Translations under genes and position numbers: made by a program
Notes under the pieces: model-generated
What the model saw: the letters and a program-made list of their open reading frames with translations, nothing else
What the model was told of the DNA's origin: nothing
The model's database searches: none
Source of the DNA: Streptomyces sp. NRRL S-87
Lineage (GTDB): Bacteria > Actinomycetota > Actinomycetes > Streptomycetales > Streptomycetaceae
Assembly (NCBI RefSeq): GCF_000719335.1
Contig: NZ_JOGB01000031.1
Span: 44,237 to 108,236, forward strand
Length of the DNA stretch: 64,000 bases
Direction: 5' to 3'
Shown here: positions 28,136-36,985 of the stretch, piece by piece
Layout: each line of letters opens with the position of its first letter
How positions within the stretch are numbered: the first letter of the stretch is position 1

Positions 28136-28711
28136 TCCACCTCGCAGGGCCAGGTGTCCTGATACTTCGCCACCCGTCGCGAAACGAGGGGTGGCCGTCC
28201 GGCGGGCTCGGACAGGAGCTGGCGGGGTCGGATCGGGAGCTACGGTGTGAGAGGGCGCCGGCTCAGCCGAACGGCAGAAGCCCTCCCGGGGCCCGACGCC
28301 GCGTCCAGAACGGCTGAGCGCCGCGTCGGCGAGCTGCTGGGGGCGGTTCTGCGCGGACGCTGAGGCTCGGGTTCAATCGGACTTGTGCGGGTGGGGGGAC
28401 TCCCCGTTGGACTCCCCGCACCGCAGTGCTGTTGAAGGCCTGATCAATTCTCTCCATGCTGACACGACCGCGACAGTGGTGCCAGCCGTGCGATCTCATG
28501 CGGAAAACGGCTGCTCATGGCCGGTAGAGCGGGATGACCTGCTGGACTTCGGCCCGGGGTGAGCTTGTTGTTGTGCTGCCAGATGAAGATGCGGGAAGAG
28601 AGCAGTCGGCTCCTTCCGCGGCACCGTGTGCACGGCAACGCACTCGGCATCTGGCCGAAGTAGCACCCGCGGGCCGGGCCGGGCCGGACGTCCGGCCCGG
28701 CGCGGCCCGGC
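28136..28711. other. 576-base stretch without a supported gene
   Basis: Lies upstream of the leftward M23 gene and downstream of the leftward gene at 28712. Apart from the palindrome at 28678-28701 I see no domain or tRNA-like fold. Codon bias is weak in every frame. Confidence 0.5.
28678..28701 (-). terminator. 24-bp perfect palindrome after the 28712 gene
   Basis: Perfectly self-complementary arms of GCCGGGCCGGAC centred on GACGTC, 10 bases beyond the stop of the leftward gene. Likely its terminator; a protein-binding palindrome is the alternative. Confidence 0.6.
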
Positions 28712-29329
28712 CTACCCGCGCATGTTCAACGGCGGCTCCCCGTGGCGCGCGACCGACCGCTCACGACGCGTCAGTGCCGGCCGCGGCCGCGGGGCTTCCT
28801 GGTGCCCGTCCGGCGTGAAGACGATCACGTACGCCTCCAGCCCCTGGTGAAGAGCATCCGCGCCCGCACGCAGGGCAGCGTCAAAGCGCTCCGCCGCATC
28901 ATGCCGGCCCTGCGCCCACACCTGGACCCCATACGTCCGGCCGGGATCCAGCTCCAGGACCGGCTCACCCGGAGCCACCGCCTGCCCCCACACCACCATC
29001 GGGGACGCGGCTGGTGACGCGGCCCCCGACGTCGGGCCCCACACCTCAAGACGCCCCCCGTACACGGGCCGGTAGGACAGCGAGTCCAGCAGTTCCCAGC
29101 CCTCACCCGCCGGCGTCCCCGGGCTGTCCGACAGCGCCAACGCCACGCAGGCCTCGTGGTCCTGGACGCGGGAGACGATCGTGAGGCACCCGGCCGAAGG
29201 GATCACGTCCCGCCCGGCATCGAAGTCCGGCAGCTCGCCGTTCGGCTCGAAGCCCTCCTCCGCCGCCTCACCCACGTCGAAGTGCGCGAACTCGACATCG
29301 ACCACACCGGCCCCGCTCACAGCAAGCAC
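28712..29329 (-). CDS. Hypothetical protein of about 205 residues
   Basis: The sequence begins with a short strand (VVDVEFAHFDVGEAAEEGFE). It continues with CLTIVSRVQDHEACVALALS, a Pro/Ala section (WGPTSGAASPAASP) and a helix-rich tail (DAAERFDAALRAGADALHQG) before an Arg/Pro-rich end. No signal peptide, membrane segment or known motif. Good third-position GC over its whole length supports coding. The pattern of two beta-sandwich-like halves could suit a binding protein, but no function can be given. It stands alone and ends at the palindrome. Confidence 0.6.
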   Translation of the reverse strand: MLAVSGAGVVDVEFAHFDVGEAAEEGFEPNGELPDFDAGRDVIPSAGCLTIVSRVQDHEACVALALSDSPGTPAGEGWELLDSLSYRPVYGGRLEVWGPTSGAASPAASPMVVWGQAVAPGEPVLELDPGRTYGVQVWAQGRHDAAERFDAALRAGADALHQGLEAYVIVFTPDGHQEAPRPRPALTRRERSVARHGEPPLNMRG

Positions 29330-29804
29330 TCAAAGACCCCTCTCAGCAGCCACAACGCCAGCACCTTCCAGACGGCTCGGGCTCCCCGACCCCGATGGGC
29401 CGAACTCCCCGCATCAGGCCGGGCGCGGCGTCGGATCGGGGGCCGATCGGCCTGAAGAGAACGGCGTGCGCTACTACCGGCACGCGCACGGATGCCCCGG
29501 CTGGCCCTGGACTCAAGTGAGCCCTGCCCAGTCCGTGGGCAGCGCCAACGACCCCGGATCGCGGACGACGGTACGACGTCATCGATCGTCGCGCCGGCTA
29601 TGTCGGTCTGTACGGGAGGCGTTTGTTCATGATTTTCGCGGGAGGCATGTCCTGACCGAGTTAGTTGATGTCGCTTTGTTTTGGTTCTGGTCCAACTTCT
29701 GTGATGTGACTACTCCCTGTGAATGGCGGCCCTTGCTGTAGGTCTCGGCGAGATCGTCTGGAAACTGACGGTGACGACCGCGTGCGGGCTGATGGTTCGG
29801 GGCT
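29330..29804. other. 475-base stretch leading into the ISL3 remnant
   Basis: No gene supported. The last ~130 bases (from about 29680, around GGTTCTGGTCCAACTTCTGT) are AT-richer and probably form the left end and leader of the ISL3-type element. The matching right inverted repeat could not be found downstream of 31176. Confidence 0.4.
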
Positions 29805-31176
29805 GTGGGCGAGGGACTGCTCCAGCTGGAAGAGCTGCTCTTCCTGGCGGATCCGGGGATCAGGGTGGAGTCGGTCCAGGACGATGGCGAGGCGATCCGA
29901 GTCGGTGTCAGATGCCGGGCGGCCGGTGCTCGGTGCCCGGGCTGTGGAAGCTGGTCCGGGCGGGTGCACGGCTCTTACCTGCGGTTTCCCGCTGACCTCC
30001 CTGTGGCGGGACGGCGAGTGGTGCTGCGACTTCGTGTCCGGCGCTTCACGTGCGAAGACGTCTCCTGCGGGCGGCGGACGTTGGTCGAGCAGGTCGCGGG
30101 CCTGACCCGGCGGTACAGCCAACGGACCGAACGAATGCGATCGGTGCTGGCCGAGGTCGGCCTCGCCCTGGCCGGTCGTGCCGGTGCCCGGCTGGCCGAC
30201 GTCTTCGGGGCGAGGGCCAGCCGGAACACGCTCCTACGGCTGGTCGATGCCCTCCCGGAACCCCAGCCACAGGTCCTGCGTGTGGTCGGCGTCGACGAGT
30301 ACGCGATGCGCAAGGGCCGTGTCTACGGGACTGTGCTGGTCGACGTCGAGACCCGCAGACCGGTGGACCTCCTGCCGGATCGCGAGGCAAGCACTGTCGC
30401 GGCCTGGCTGGCCGAGCACCCGGGGATCGAGGTCGTCTGCCGCGACCGTGCCCCGTTCTTCGCCGAGGGCTCCAGCATCGGGGCGCCCACCGCGGTCCAG
30501 GTCGCCGACCGGTTCCACCTCTGGCGCAACCTCGGCGAAGCGGCCGAGCGGTGCGTCTCCCGCCACCGTCCGTGCTTCCGCGCGACCTTCGCCGCATCGG
30601 AACCGCAGAAGGCTCCGGCTCCGGCACCAGCTGAGAGCGAGTCGCCGTGGCCCACCGGGCACCGGTTCGCCGACCAGGACCCTCTGGGAAGAGATCGGGA
30701 CGTATGGCTACACGGGCGGCTACGGCGCCGTCCGCGCCTACCTCCAGCCGTTCCGCACGTCCCCGACCGCACCTGCAGCCCGTCCGCCGTCCCCGCGCAC
30801 GGTCACCGGCTGGATCCTGACCCACCCCGACACCCTGCCGGAGAGCGAGCGCCTGGAGCTCAAATCCGTCCTCGCCGACTGCCCCGAACTGGATGCCCTC
30901 GCCGGGCACATCCGCGCGTTCGGGAAGATGCTCACCCAGCTCCAGGGTGACCAGCTCCCGCAATGGATCAAGGCGGTCCGCGCCGACGACCTGCCCAGCC
31001 TCCACACCTTTGTCAACGGCCTCGAACGCGATCTCGCCGCCGTCACCGCCGGCCTGACATTGCCGTGGAGTTCCGGCGTCGTGGAGGGCCATGTCAACCG
31101 GATCAGGATGATCAAGCGCCAGATGTACGGCCAGGCTGGCTTCGACCTGCTGCAGAAGCGAGTCCTGCTGGCCTGA
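29805..31176 (+). pseudogene. ISL3-family transposase with internal deletion and frame change
   Basis: The N-terminal half (frame of 29805) has the ISL3 zinc finger (CPGCGSWSGRV and CEDVSCGRRTLVEQ). It continues into the DDE domain: RVVGVDEYAMRKGRVYGTVLVD has the first Asp, and VVCRDRAPFFAEG plus QVADRFHLWRNLGEA the second. After GHRFAD near 30675 the frame changes, and the C-terminal part resumes as LWEEIGTYGYTGGYGAVRAYL, ending WSSGVVEGHVNRIRMIKRQM with the catalytic Glu (V-E-G-H). Compared with the family about 90 residues are missing at the junction. The enzyme is therefore almost certainly inactive. The GTG start is uncertain. Confidence 0.85.
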
Positions 31177-31208
31177 CCGCGGCTCCGTTGCTCGACGAGT
31201 GGGTCCAC

Positions 31209-31819
31209 TCAGCTGATCGCGAGCGCCACAGGATCCAGGCCCAGCTTGCTCCGGCATGAGTCGACGGCCCGGGTGACCCAGGCAGTCACAGCGTCGCGAT
31301 CTGGCGCGATCGCGTGAAGCTCACGTGCCTTCTCCTGGGCTTCGACCATCCACGGGGCCAGCGGGTCCTCTCGAAGGACTCGCTCGAATTGATCGCGGGC
31401 CGTTTCCGGATCCCCGACCACGGCGGCCGCGATCCCGGCGTCGAAACTGTCCCAGAGGAATCCCCGCCGCACCGGCCTGGACGTCAGGTATCGGGCGACG
31501 TCTGGCAGAGCCGGGAACTTCTCCCGCAGCGCGGTCACGTTCGCAGCCGCCTGCCGGCTGAGTTCGAGTGCTGCTGGCGTGAACTGGTCCTCGGTGCGGA
31601 ACGGCTCAGGGCTGACTCGGACAGCGTCCACGTGGAAGGCCAGGTGGTCCACGTCGTGCCACAGCCACATCGCACCGACGTGCAGACCGCTGCCGGCAGT
31701 GCGTGGCGGGGTGAACTCCACAACACCGAGCCACCACCCGTGATCATCGATCCACAGCCGCGACCGCCCGCGCTGGGCGAGGCCGAGCGGGTTCAGGGAC
31801 TGCCGCGCCGCCGAGGTAG
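31209..31819 (-). pseudogene. Hypothetical gene truncated at its 5' end by an IS21 element
   Basis: About 203 residues of a leftward frame with clear coding bias. It starts RLWIDDHGWWLGVVEFTPPR, then LHVGAMWLWHDVDHLAFHVD, and has a helical C-terminal half (DPETARDQFERVLREDP, a TPR-like look). The open frame runs on to 31886, but the part beyond 31819 is the IS21 terminus (TGATGGC at 31820), so the native start has been lost. The function is unknown to me. It may still be translated from a start provided by the element. Confidence 0.65.
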
Positions 31820-31878
31820 TGATGGCAGTGGGGGCCTTGCGGTGGGGCGCTGGGCATGCTTCTCCCGCTGGGGCCTGT

Positions 31879-32600
31879 ATGCGCATGCCGAAGTCGAAGG
31901 TCGAGCTGTACGCGGCGATCCGCCGTGATCACCGTCAGGGCGGCTTGTCGATGCGGGCCCTGGAGCACAAGTACGGGGTGACCTGGCGGACGGTGCGCAA
32001 GGCTCTGGACTCGAAGTGGCCGGAGCCGCGGAAGAAGCACCGGCCGCGTGCGACCCGGTTGGACGCCTACAAGAAGATCATCGACGGGTTCCTCCAGGCC
32101 GACCTGGACGCGCAGCCGAAGCAGAAGCACACGGCCAAGCGGATCCACGACCGGCTGGTGGAGGAGCATGGCGCGGTCGAGATCTCGTATCAGATGGTCC
32201 GCTCCTACGTCGCCGACCGGCGCAAGCAGATCCATCTGCTGGCCGGCCGGGCTCCGGATGCGTTCGTCCCACAGTCCCACATCCCCGGAGCTGAAGCGGA
32301 AGCCGATTTCGGAGATGTGCACATCGTCCTGGCCGGCGTCCCCACTCGCTGCTACCTGTTCTCCTTCCGCCTTTCGTACTCCGGCAAGGCCGTCCACCGC
32401 GTCTTCGCCTCCTGCGGCCAGGAAGCCTTCATCGAGGGCCACGTCCACGCTCTGAATACGCTGGGCGGTGTCCCCCGCGGCAGGGCCGCTACGACAACCT
32501 CAAGGCGGCCGTCTCCCGAGTGACGGGGCTGGGGCGCATGCGGGTCGAAGCCGAACGCTGGACCGCCTTCAGGTCGCACTGGGGCATCGACGCGTTCTAC
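31879..32600 (+). pseudogene. istA: istA transposase, N-terminal piece with frameshift
   Basis: Starts MRMPKSKVELYAAIRRDHRQ, followed by the IS21 HTH (GLSMRALEHKYGVTWRTVRK) and the start of the DDE domain (EAEADFGDVHIVLAGVPTRC). The first Asp lies in ADFGDV. The frame breaks at about 32473: one base is missing after GGVPRG, and the protein continues in the next frame as RYDNLKAAVSRVTGLGRMRV...WGIDAFY. It is then cut at 32600 by element B. Not functional. Confidence 0.8.
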
Positions 32601-32628
32601 TGATGCGGATCTCGAATTTTCCTCTTCG

Positions 32629-32661
32629 CCTCAGTTGGTTCACGGAGTGAACCAACTGAGG
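32629..32661 (+). promoter_or_regulatory. Perfect 14-bp hairpin just before the immunity-like pseudogene
   Basis: CCTCAGTTGGTTCA and its exact complement with loop CGGAG. The right arm ends in TGAGG, the likely ribosome binding site of the GTG at 32668, so in RNA it would hide that site. It may instead be an operator or a terminator for the element. Confidence 0.5.
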
Positions 32662-32667
32662 AAAGCG

Positions 32668-33065
32668 GTGAGCGAGGCCGAGTACGAGTGGTTGCTCATG
32701 GAGTGGTGTCAGACCCGTGGGCGATGATCTGGCCATGCTGCAAGCGAGAGATGAACACGGCCGACGGGTGAGGAATCCGAAGGACTCAGCGTTGAGCCGG
32801 ATGGTGGCGAACCTCGGCCGGGGCAACGCCTTCGTGATCGTCGAGCGACTCGACGATGAGGCGGACGGCGACTGGTATGTGCAGGTGTGGCTGAGGGATG
32901 ACAACACCTATCAGCTGGAGTTCCGCGGCGGAGCACTACCAGACCAGGACGATCTCTCAGGAAAGAGTGATCGCCGCCTTGAGCGGCTGGGCTGAGGAAC
33001 GTCCGGGGTGGAAGGACGCCTTCATGTGGAACAACATCAGCACCATGTTCGCGGACGCGGACTGA
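32668..33065 (+). pseudogene. Immunity-like small protein gene broken by two frameshifts
   Basis: Reading VSEAEYEWLLMEWCQTRG, then (next frame) LAMLQARDEHGRRVRNPKDS and WYVQVWLRDDNTYQLEFRGG, then (third frame) YQTRTISQERVIAALSGWAE and WKDAFMWNNISTMFADAD reconstructs one continuous protein of about 130 residues. The breaks fall near 32710 and 32940. The reconstructed product aligns by eye with the intact gene at 63351-63719 (FVVVQRL, YMQVGLNDDLSYQVEYRDGG, GRPGWRDALPW). Proteins of this kind sit near polymorphic toxins in streptomycetes; an immunity role is an inference. Confidence 0.65.
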
Positions 33066-33107
33066 CCCTGCCGTCCAGGTGGTCGGCAGGGTCGTTGACC
33101 TGCACTT

Positions 33108-33275
33108 TCAGTTGCGGCGCATCGGGATGACGTCCGGGTTCGCCATCGGGATGGTGGGTCGTGCGGCCTCGGGGGTGGCCAGCAGGGCGACGATGGTGAC
33201 GGGCTTGTCGCAGTGCGGGCAGTTCCGGACGGCCGTGGGCGCGAGTGGTGTCGGATCTGGCGACGCCGCCGTCAT
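33108..33275 (-). CDS. 55-residue protein with a CPHC motif
   Basis: ATG at 33275, ending in TGA at 33108. The sequence contains VRNCPHCDKPVTIVALLATP and ends ANPDVIPMRRN. One C-x-x-C pair, as in half of a zinc ribbon, could bind metal in a dimer. Codon bias is consistent with coding. It lies downstream of the IS21-like fragment on the same strand, inside element B. Function unknown; it may be cargo or the tail of a deleted gene. Confidence 0.45.
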   Translation of the reverse strand: MTAASPDPTPLAPTAVRNCPHCDKPVTIVALLATPEAARPTIPMANPDVIPMRRN

Positions 33276-33335
33276 CGTTTCGCTTTCAGCAGTGCTGGTT
33301 GTTTCGTCGCGTTCCCGGCGTCGACGTCGGCCTGC

Positions 33336-33452
33336 CTATGCTTTGCAGCGGGGGGTGCAGTGGTCGTGCCCCAGATGCCGGGCGATCGCTGAGATCGACC
33401 AGCCCTGACGACGCAGCGCGTGAGCATCCACGTCTTCCTCCCAGGTGAGCAT
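33336..33452 (-). pseudogene. N-terminal stub of a second IS21-type transposase
   Basis: An ATG at 33452 opens [20 protein letters not shown] followed by SAIARHLGHDH. This is the HTH start of the IS21 istA subgroup whose members begin MLTWE. Homology stops after about 31 residues and a stop follows at 33336. The ~160 bases upstream to the element end at 33616 contain three copies of a CAGGTG core, the kind of multiple end repeats IS21 elements carry. Confidence 0.65.
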
Positions 33453-33616
33453 TCAGGCCCCTCGAACAGGCCGAACTCGTGCTCACGCAGGCTCTCCACG
33501 ACACGCCGACACCAGTTCGACACGCCGAGAAGGATCACGCAGAGGGTGGGGAGATCACCTGAGCAGGTTTGGCCACCTGGCGAGCGGCACCTGGGGAGGT
33601 TCAAAGAGCGCCATCA

Positions 33617-33712
33617 CTACTGCCGCCCAGGACTCGAAGGCGCCCACGAGAAGGGCGGAGTGGAGGGCCAGGTCGGCTCCTTCCGCCGCAACCACTTCGT
33701 TCCCGTCCCGCA
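33617..33712 (+). pseudogene. istA: istA transposase, middle piece
   Basis: Reads [20 protein letters not shown] followed by [16 protein letters not shown], the segment after the catalytic core of IS21 IstA, including the G-A-H-E-K-G motif. It directly continues the piece ending DAFY at 32600. It stops at about 33712, where the recombinase fragment begins. Confidence 0.75.
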
Positions 33713-34636
33713 GGTCAGCTCTTTGCCGAGCCGACCACCGGGGAGATCGTCCCACTGCTGCAGATCGCCCCGTCCAAAACCGACGCCGAACGGCTTCTCG
33801 TGGTCAGCCCCGAACTGGCCGACGTGCTCAGCGGGATCATCTGCCGGATCCGCGACACCCATGGCGCAGTCCCGCTGGTCCGCGCCCGGGACTACCACGA
33901 ACACATCTGGCTGCCACCGGCCCCGCTGCTGTTCCAACGCCACGTCGCCGCCGAACCACAGCGCATCGCCCGCGAGCGGGTCAGCACGTTGCTGGACGGT
34001 GCCCTGTCCCGCACCGGCCTGGTCGACCAGGCCGACGGCACCCCACTGCACTACACCCCGCACGACTTCCGCAGAATCTTCATCACCGACGCCATCCTCA
34101 ACGGCCTTCCCCCGCACATCGCCCAGGTGATCGCCGGGCACCAGGACATCTCCGTGACGATCGGATACAAGGCTGTATATCCGGAGGAGACCATCAGGTC
34201 CCACCTGGTCTTCCTCGCCCGCCGCAGAGCCCTTCGCCCGAGCGAGGAATACCGCACACCTACCGACTCCGAGTGGCAGGAATTCCTCGGTCACTTCGAG
34301 CGGCGAAAGGTCGCCACCGGGCTCTGCGGACGCGCTTTCTCAACCCCTTGCATTCATGAACACGCCTGCCTGCGATGTTCGATGCACTGGCCCGACCCTG
34401 ACCAGCGCTTCCGCATCGAGGAGATCCGCGACAACCTCATCGCGCGCATCGCCGAAGCCGAACGCGAGGGCTGGCTCGGTGAGGTCGAGGGACTGCAAGC
34501 CAGCATGGCCGGAGCCAACGACAAGCTCGCCCAGATCGACGCGCTCGTCAACAGGCGGTCGACCTCTGTCGAACTCGGCATGCCAGGTTTCGGCCAGTCC
34601 ACAGGAACCGTCGAAACGACGAAGTCGGCATCGTGA
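33713..34636 (+). pseudogene. Tyrosine recombinase (integrase), C-terminal part only
   Basis: About 305 residues from [20 protein letters not shown]. The lysine of the beta-hairpin ([10 protein letters not shown]), HDFRR (H-x-x-R), GHQD and the tyrosine nucleophile in TIGYKAVYPEE are all present. The N-terminal core-binding domain and the first catalytic Arg are missing. The C-terminal tail carries a Cys/His cluster (CIHEHACLRC) and a coiled-coil-like stretch (EIRDNLIARIAEAEREGWLG), typical of the large streptomycete integrases. An upstream open frame runs through istA sequence and is not native. Inactive remnant of an integrative element. Confidence 0.8.
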
Positions 34637-34659
34637 TCGAAGTCAAAGGCGGCCGAAGA

Positions 34660-34935
34660 TCAAAACGGAACCGATAGCCCAGCGTCGCGCAACTGGGCCA
34701 GAGCGACAGACATGCACTGCTGGACAGTCCTGCCGTCAGCTCGCATGCCGTGCTCCAATGGGCCGCCGCTTGCAGCGAACGTCCAAGCTGGCGCGTTGTC
34801 AGCCAGCCTCTCCGCGTCCATCCTGATCATGGCGTTCACACCCTGCTCGCCCAGCCACTCCAGTATCAAGAGCGTCACGTCCTCGACGCCACGCTCCTCA
34901 TCGGTCTTTGGCCAGCGGCCTCGGCTCCCAGTCAT
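34660..34935 (-). CDS. Small hypothetical protein, 91 residues
   Basis: ATG at 34935, beginning MTGSRGRWPKTDEERGVEDV, then VTLLILEWLGEQGVNAMIRM and WTFAASGGPLEHGMRADGRT. The sequence reads as a compact alpha/beta protein. Composition and length suggest a real gene carried with the recombinase fragment. Small soluble proteins of this kind are common next to toxin or phage cargo. No known domain recognised. Confidence 0.6.
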   Translation of the reverse strand: MTGSRGRWPKTDEERGVEDVTLLILEWLGEQGVNAMIRMDAERLADNAPAWTFAASGGPLEHGMRADGRTVQQCMSVALAQLRDAGLSVPF

Positions 34936-34984
34936 CGCCCCGACTCTATCGAGGTCCTGGAGGCCGTTGAGAGGCCCCACCCGG

Positions 34985-35310
34985 CAAGTTCAGAGAACAG
35001 GTCACCGTCCGCACCAACCGCTACTCGGTCCCGGTCAGGTTCATCGGTCACACCGTCCGCGTCCTCCTGACCGCCAACGACCCCATCGTCTACGACGGCC
35101 GGACCGAAATCGCACGGCACGAGCGGCTCAGCACCCGAGGCGGCTCGAACCCCGTTCTCGATCACTGTCTCGAAGCCCTCATCCGCAAGCCCGGCGCCTT
35201 TCCCGGCCCGACCGCGCTGGAGCAGGCCCGCTCGGCCGGCCGGTTCACCCCGGTCCACGACAACTGGTGGGCCGCAGCCCGCGCCGCCCACGGGGTAGCT
35301 GAAGGAACCC
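34985..35310 (+). pseudogene. istA: istA transposase, C-terminal piece
   Basis: Reads FREQVTVRTNRYSVPVRFIG, then VRVLLTANDPIVYDGRTEIA and RHERLSTRGGSNPVLDHCLE, the Mu-type C-terminal beta domain and helices of IS21 IstA. About 60 residues between this and the middle piece are missing. Similarity ends at HGVAEGTRA, before the usual continuation towards istB. The frame stays open to 35351, overlapping the SUKH gene end. Confidence 0.75.
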
Positions 35311-35319
35311 GGGCCCCGA

Positions 35320-35823
35320 TCAGTCGGCGTCGAACGTCGCGGCCGCGGTGAGGCCCTCGATGAACGTCCTGAAGTCCGCGGCCAGGGTGAGCTCGGTGTC
35401 CCAGTCCGTGTCAAACCACCTCACCGACGGCTCGCCCTGCCGGCCGCAGAGCCGGTAGTCGAGAGCAATCCAACAGTGCCCATCGCCAGAGAGCAGGACG
35501 AGCGGGGACGGCAGGCCCCACTCCTCGACCAGATAAGGCGTGTCCAGCAACGACAATTGGCCTTCGCGGCGCCCGATGCCCATCAGCCCGTCCAACGGCA
35601 CGTGGCTCTCACTCCACGAAGTCCGCACCGTGGTCGGGAAGGCGTCCCAGTCGGACGCCACCAGGCCACCGTTCTGCAGCCGCAAGATCTCCAGCAACGA
35701 TGACGGCAGACGCACCCCGAGCTGACGCTCGGCATCCTCGACATCCACGTCGGTCAACGGCGCCTGAACCCCATAAGGGCCCTCGTCCCAGAACGTCACC
35801 TTGACTTCATCGAACCGAGTCAC
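35320..35823 (-). CDS. SMI1/KNR4 (SUKH) family protein
   Basis: 167 residues with the SUKH layout: VDVEDAERQLGVRLPSSLLE (helices with L-P-S-S-L), ILRLQNGGLV (N-G-G), a middle GLMGIGRREGQLSLLDTPYL, then LVLLSGDGHCWIALDYRLCG (G-D-G-x-x-W-I-A-L-D-Y) and WFDTDWDTELTLAADFRTFI. SUKH proteins are the commonest immunity proteins against polymorphic nuclease and other toxins. No toxin gene is adjacent, so it is an orphan immunity candidate beside a mobile-element ruin. The start at 35823 is the obvious ATG. Confidence 0.88.
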   Translation of the reverse strand: MTRFDEVKVTFWDEGPYGVQAPLTDVDVEDAERQLGVRLPSSLLEILRLQNGGLVASDWDAFPTTVRTSWSESHVPLDGLMGIGRREGQLSLLDTPYLVEEWGLPSPLVLLSGDGHCWIALDYRLCGRQGEPSVRWFDTDWDTELTLAADFRTFIEGLTAAATFDAD

Positions 35824-36160
35824 ACCCGCATCCTACGGTCCCTCCAGCACCACAAGCCGGAGCCCATCGAACTACTGGGCGACATCGAATTTCATCGACG
35901 TTCCCGGCCAGCAGAGGGCGCGATCGACGCCCAAACTCATCGACAGACGACTCCCGCAACCACGGACATAACCAGTCGCGCAGGCCGCGGACGGCGAACG
36001 GTCTCCGGGTGCAACCCCCGATCGTGGTGGCAGTAGCAGCTGACGAGTGAGGATCTTCGACGGGGCCACTGATCGGGTGACGGGACCGGGGGGCGAGCGC
36101 CCTGCGAGGCCGCAGGAAAACGGCTCCGACATGCGGCAGTTGGGCATTACCGTTGGTGCG
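35824..36160. other. 337-base divergent spacer
   Basis: Between the SUKH gene and the acetyltransferase gene. No gene, repeat or recognised site beyond what promoters would need. Confidence 0.45.
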
Positions 36161-36928
36161 ATGACAACACGATCGATGCCGGCAGGACAGCCAGTGACCC
36201 TGACCCTGGCCGAAGCGCCGCTGCGTCAGGCCCGTAACTCCGCCGCCTTTTGGGCCGCGACCGGCCAGAGCCGGGGGCATGCGGTCATCCGCCGCCGCGG
36301 GTTCGTCGCGGTCGACGGCGACGTGCGCGCCGGCCTTCGGATCCTGATCCAGGAGCCGGACCTCGACCCGGACGAGCTGGCCGAAGTGGGCGAGCTGGTA
36401 CGCCGGGCCGCGGGCCCGGCGAACGTCGAGGATCCGTTCAGCTCGACCGACCTGAGCCACCTGGACCTGCGTAGCTGGCAGATGCCGGTCATGCTGCGGC
36501 CCCCCGGCCCGGTCGGGGAACCGGCGCTGGAGGTGATCCGGGCGGGGCGGGCCGAGGACCTCCAGGCCGCCGAGCGGATCGTGATCGAGGGCTTCGAGCT
36601 GGCCGGATTCGAGCCGTACCGCCCCGGCGAGCTGTTCCCGGCGGCGCTGATCGAGCAGCCGGGCGTGGACGTGTTCGTCGCCAGGCACGACGGCGTGCCC
36701 GTGGGGGCCGGCGTCAGCGTCGTGGACGACGGCATCGGCAGCCACTACTGGATCGGGACGTCCCCGTCCTTCCGGTCGCGCGGCGTGGGCCGGGCCGTCA
36801 TGCTCGGCTCCCTCGCGCCCCTCGCGGACCTCCCGCTCACGCTCACCGCGTCGAAGCTGGGCAGGCCGCTGTACGAGTCGCTGGGCTACACCGTCGCGGC
36901 CCCCTCGACCTGGTGGGCCTCGCACTGA
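36161..36928 (+). CDS. GNAT-family N-acetyltransferase
   Basis: About 255 residues. The second half is a standard GNAT domain: EVIRAGRAEDLQAAERIVIE (beta1), YWIGTSPSFRSRGVGRAVML (beta4 with R-S-R-G-V-G acetyl-CoA loop) and GRPLYESLGYTVA (the L-Y-x-x-L-G-Y signature). The first half is a degenerate GNAT-like domain. The acceptor is unknown. Possible starts are 36161 (MTTRSMPAG) and 36131; neither has a strong ribosome binding site, so the start is uncertain. Convergent with the ABC permease gene, with a hairpin between. Confidence 0.82.
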   Translation: MTTRSMPAGQPVTLTLAEAPLRQARNSAAFWAATGQSRGHAVIRRRGFVAVDGDVRAGLRILIQEPDLDPDELAEVGELVRRAAGPANVEDPFSSTDLSHLDLRSWQMPVMLRPPGPVGEPALEVIRAGRAEDLQAAERIVIEGFELAGFEPYRPGELFPAALIEQPGVDVFVARHDGVPVGAGVSVVDDGIGSHYWIGTSPSFRSRGVGRAVMLGSLAPLADLPLTLTASKLGRPLYESLGYTVAAPSTWWASH

Positions 36929-36985
36929 CGCCGACACCGCCGCGCCAGAGCCCGCGGGGTGGTGAAACGCCGGACCAAACCCGAA

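Larger units (their letters stand above)
32601..33616. mobile_element. IS21-like element B inserted in istA of element A
   Basis: A 1016-base segment interrupts istA between DAFY and CRPGLEG. It is flanked by a 4-base direct repeat CTAC (32597-32600 and 33617-33620). Its ends are related in inverted orientation: TGATGCGGATCT on the left and TGATGGCGCTCT read inward from the right, matching 9 of 12. TGATGGC also begins element A. The right part carries the start of an IS21 transposase on the minus strand (33336-33452). The rest of its transposition genes are gone, and unrelated cargo occupies the interior. Confidence 0.6.
31820..35310 (+). mobile_element. IS21-family element A, interrupted and incomplete
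   Basis: The left end is placed at TGATGGCAGTGG (31820), 59 bases before istA. istA survives as three collinear pieces (31879-32600, 33617-33712, 34985-35310) separated by two foreign segments. The partner ATPase gene istB and the right end are missing: homology stops at AEGTRA near 35310. Inference: an ancient IS21 copy that became a target for later insertions and then lost its right half. Confidence 0.7.

Noticed and set aside
28360..28400. GGTTCAATC phrase resembling a tRNA T-arm
   Set aside because: Flanking bases do not pair into a T stem and no acceptor or anticodon arm can be drawn.
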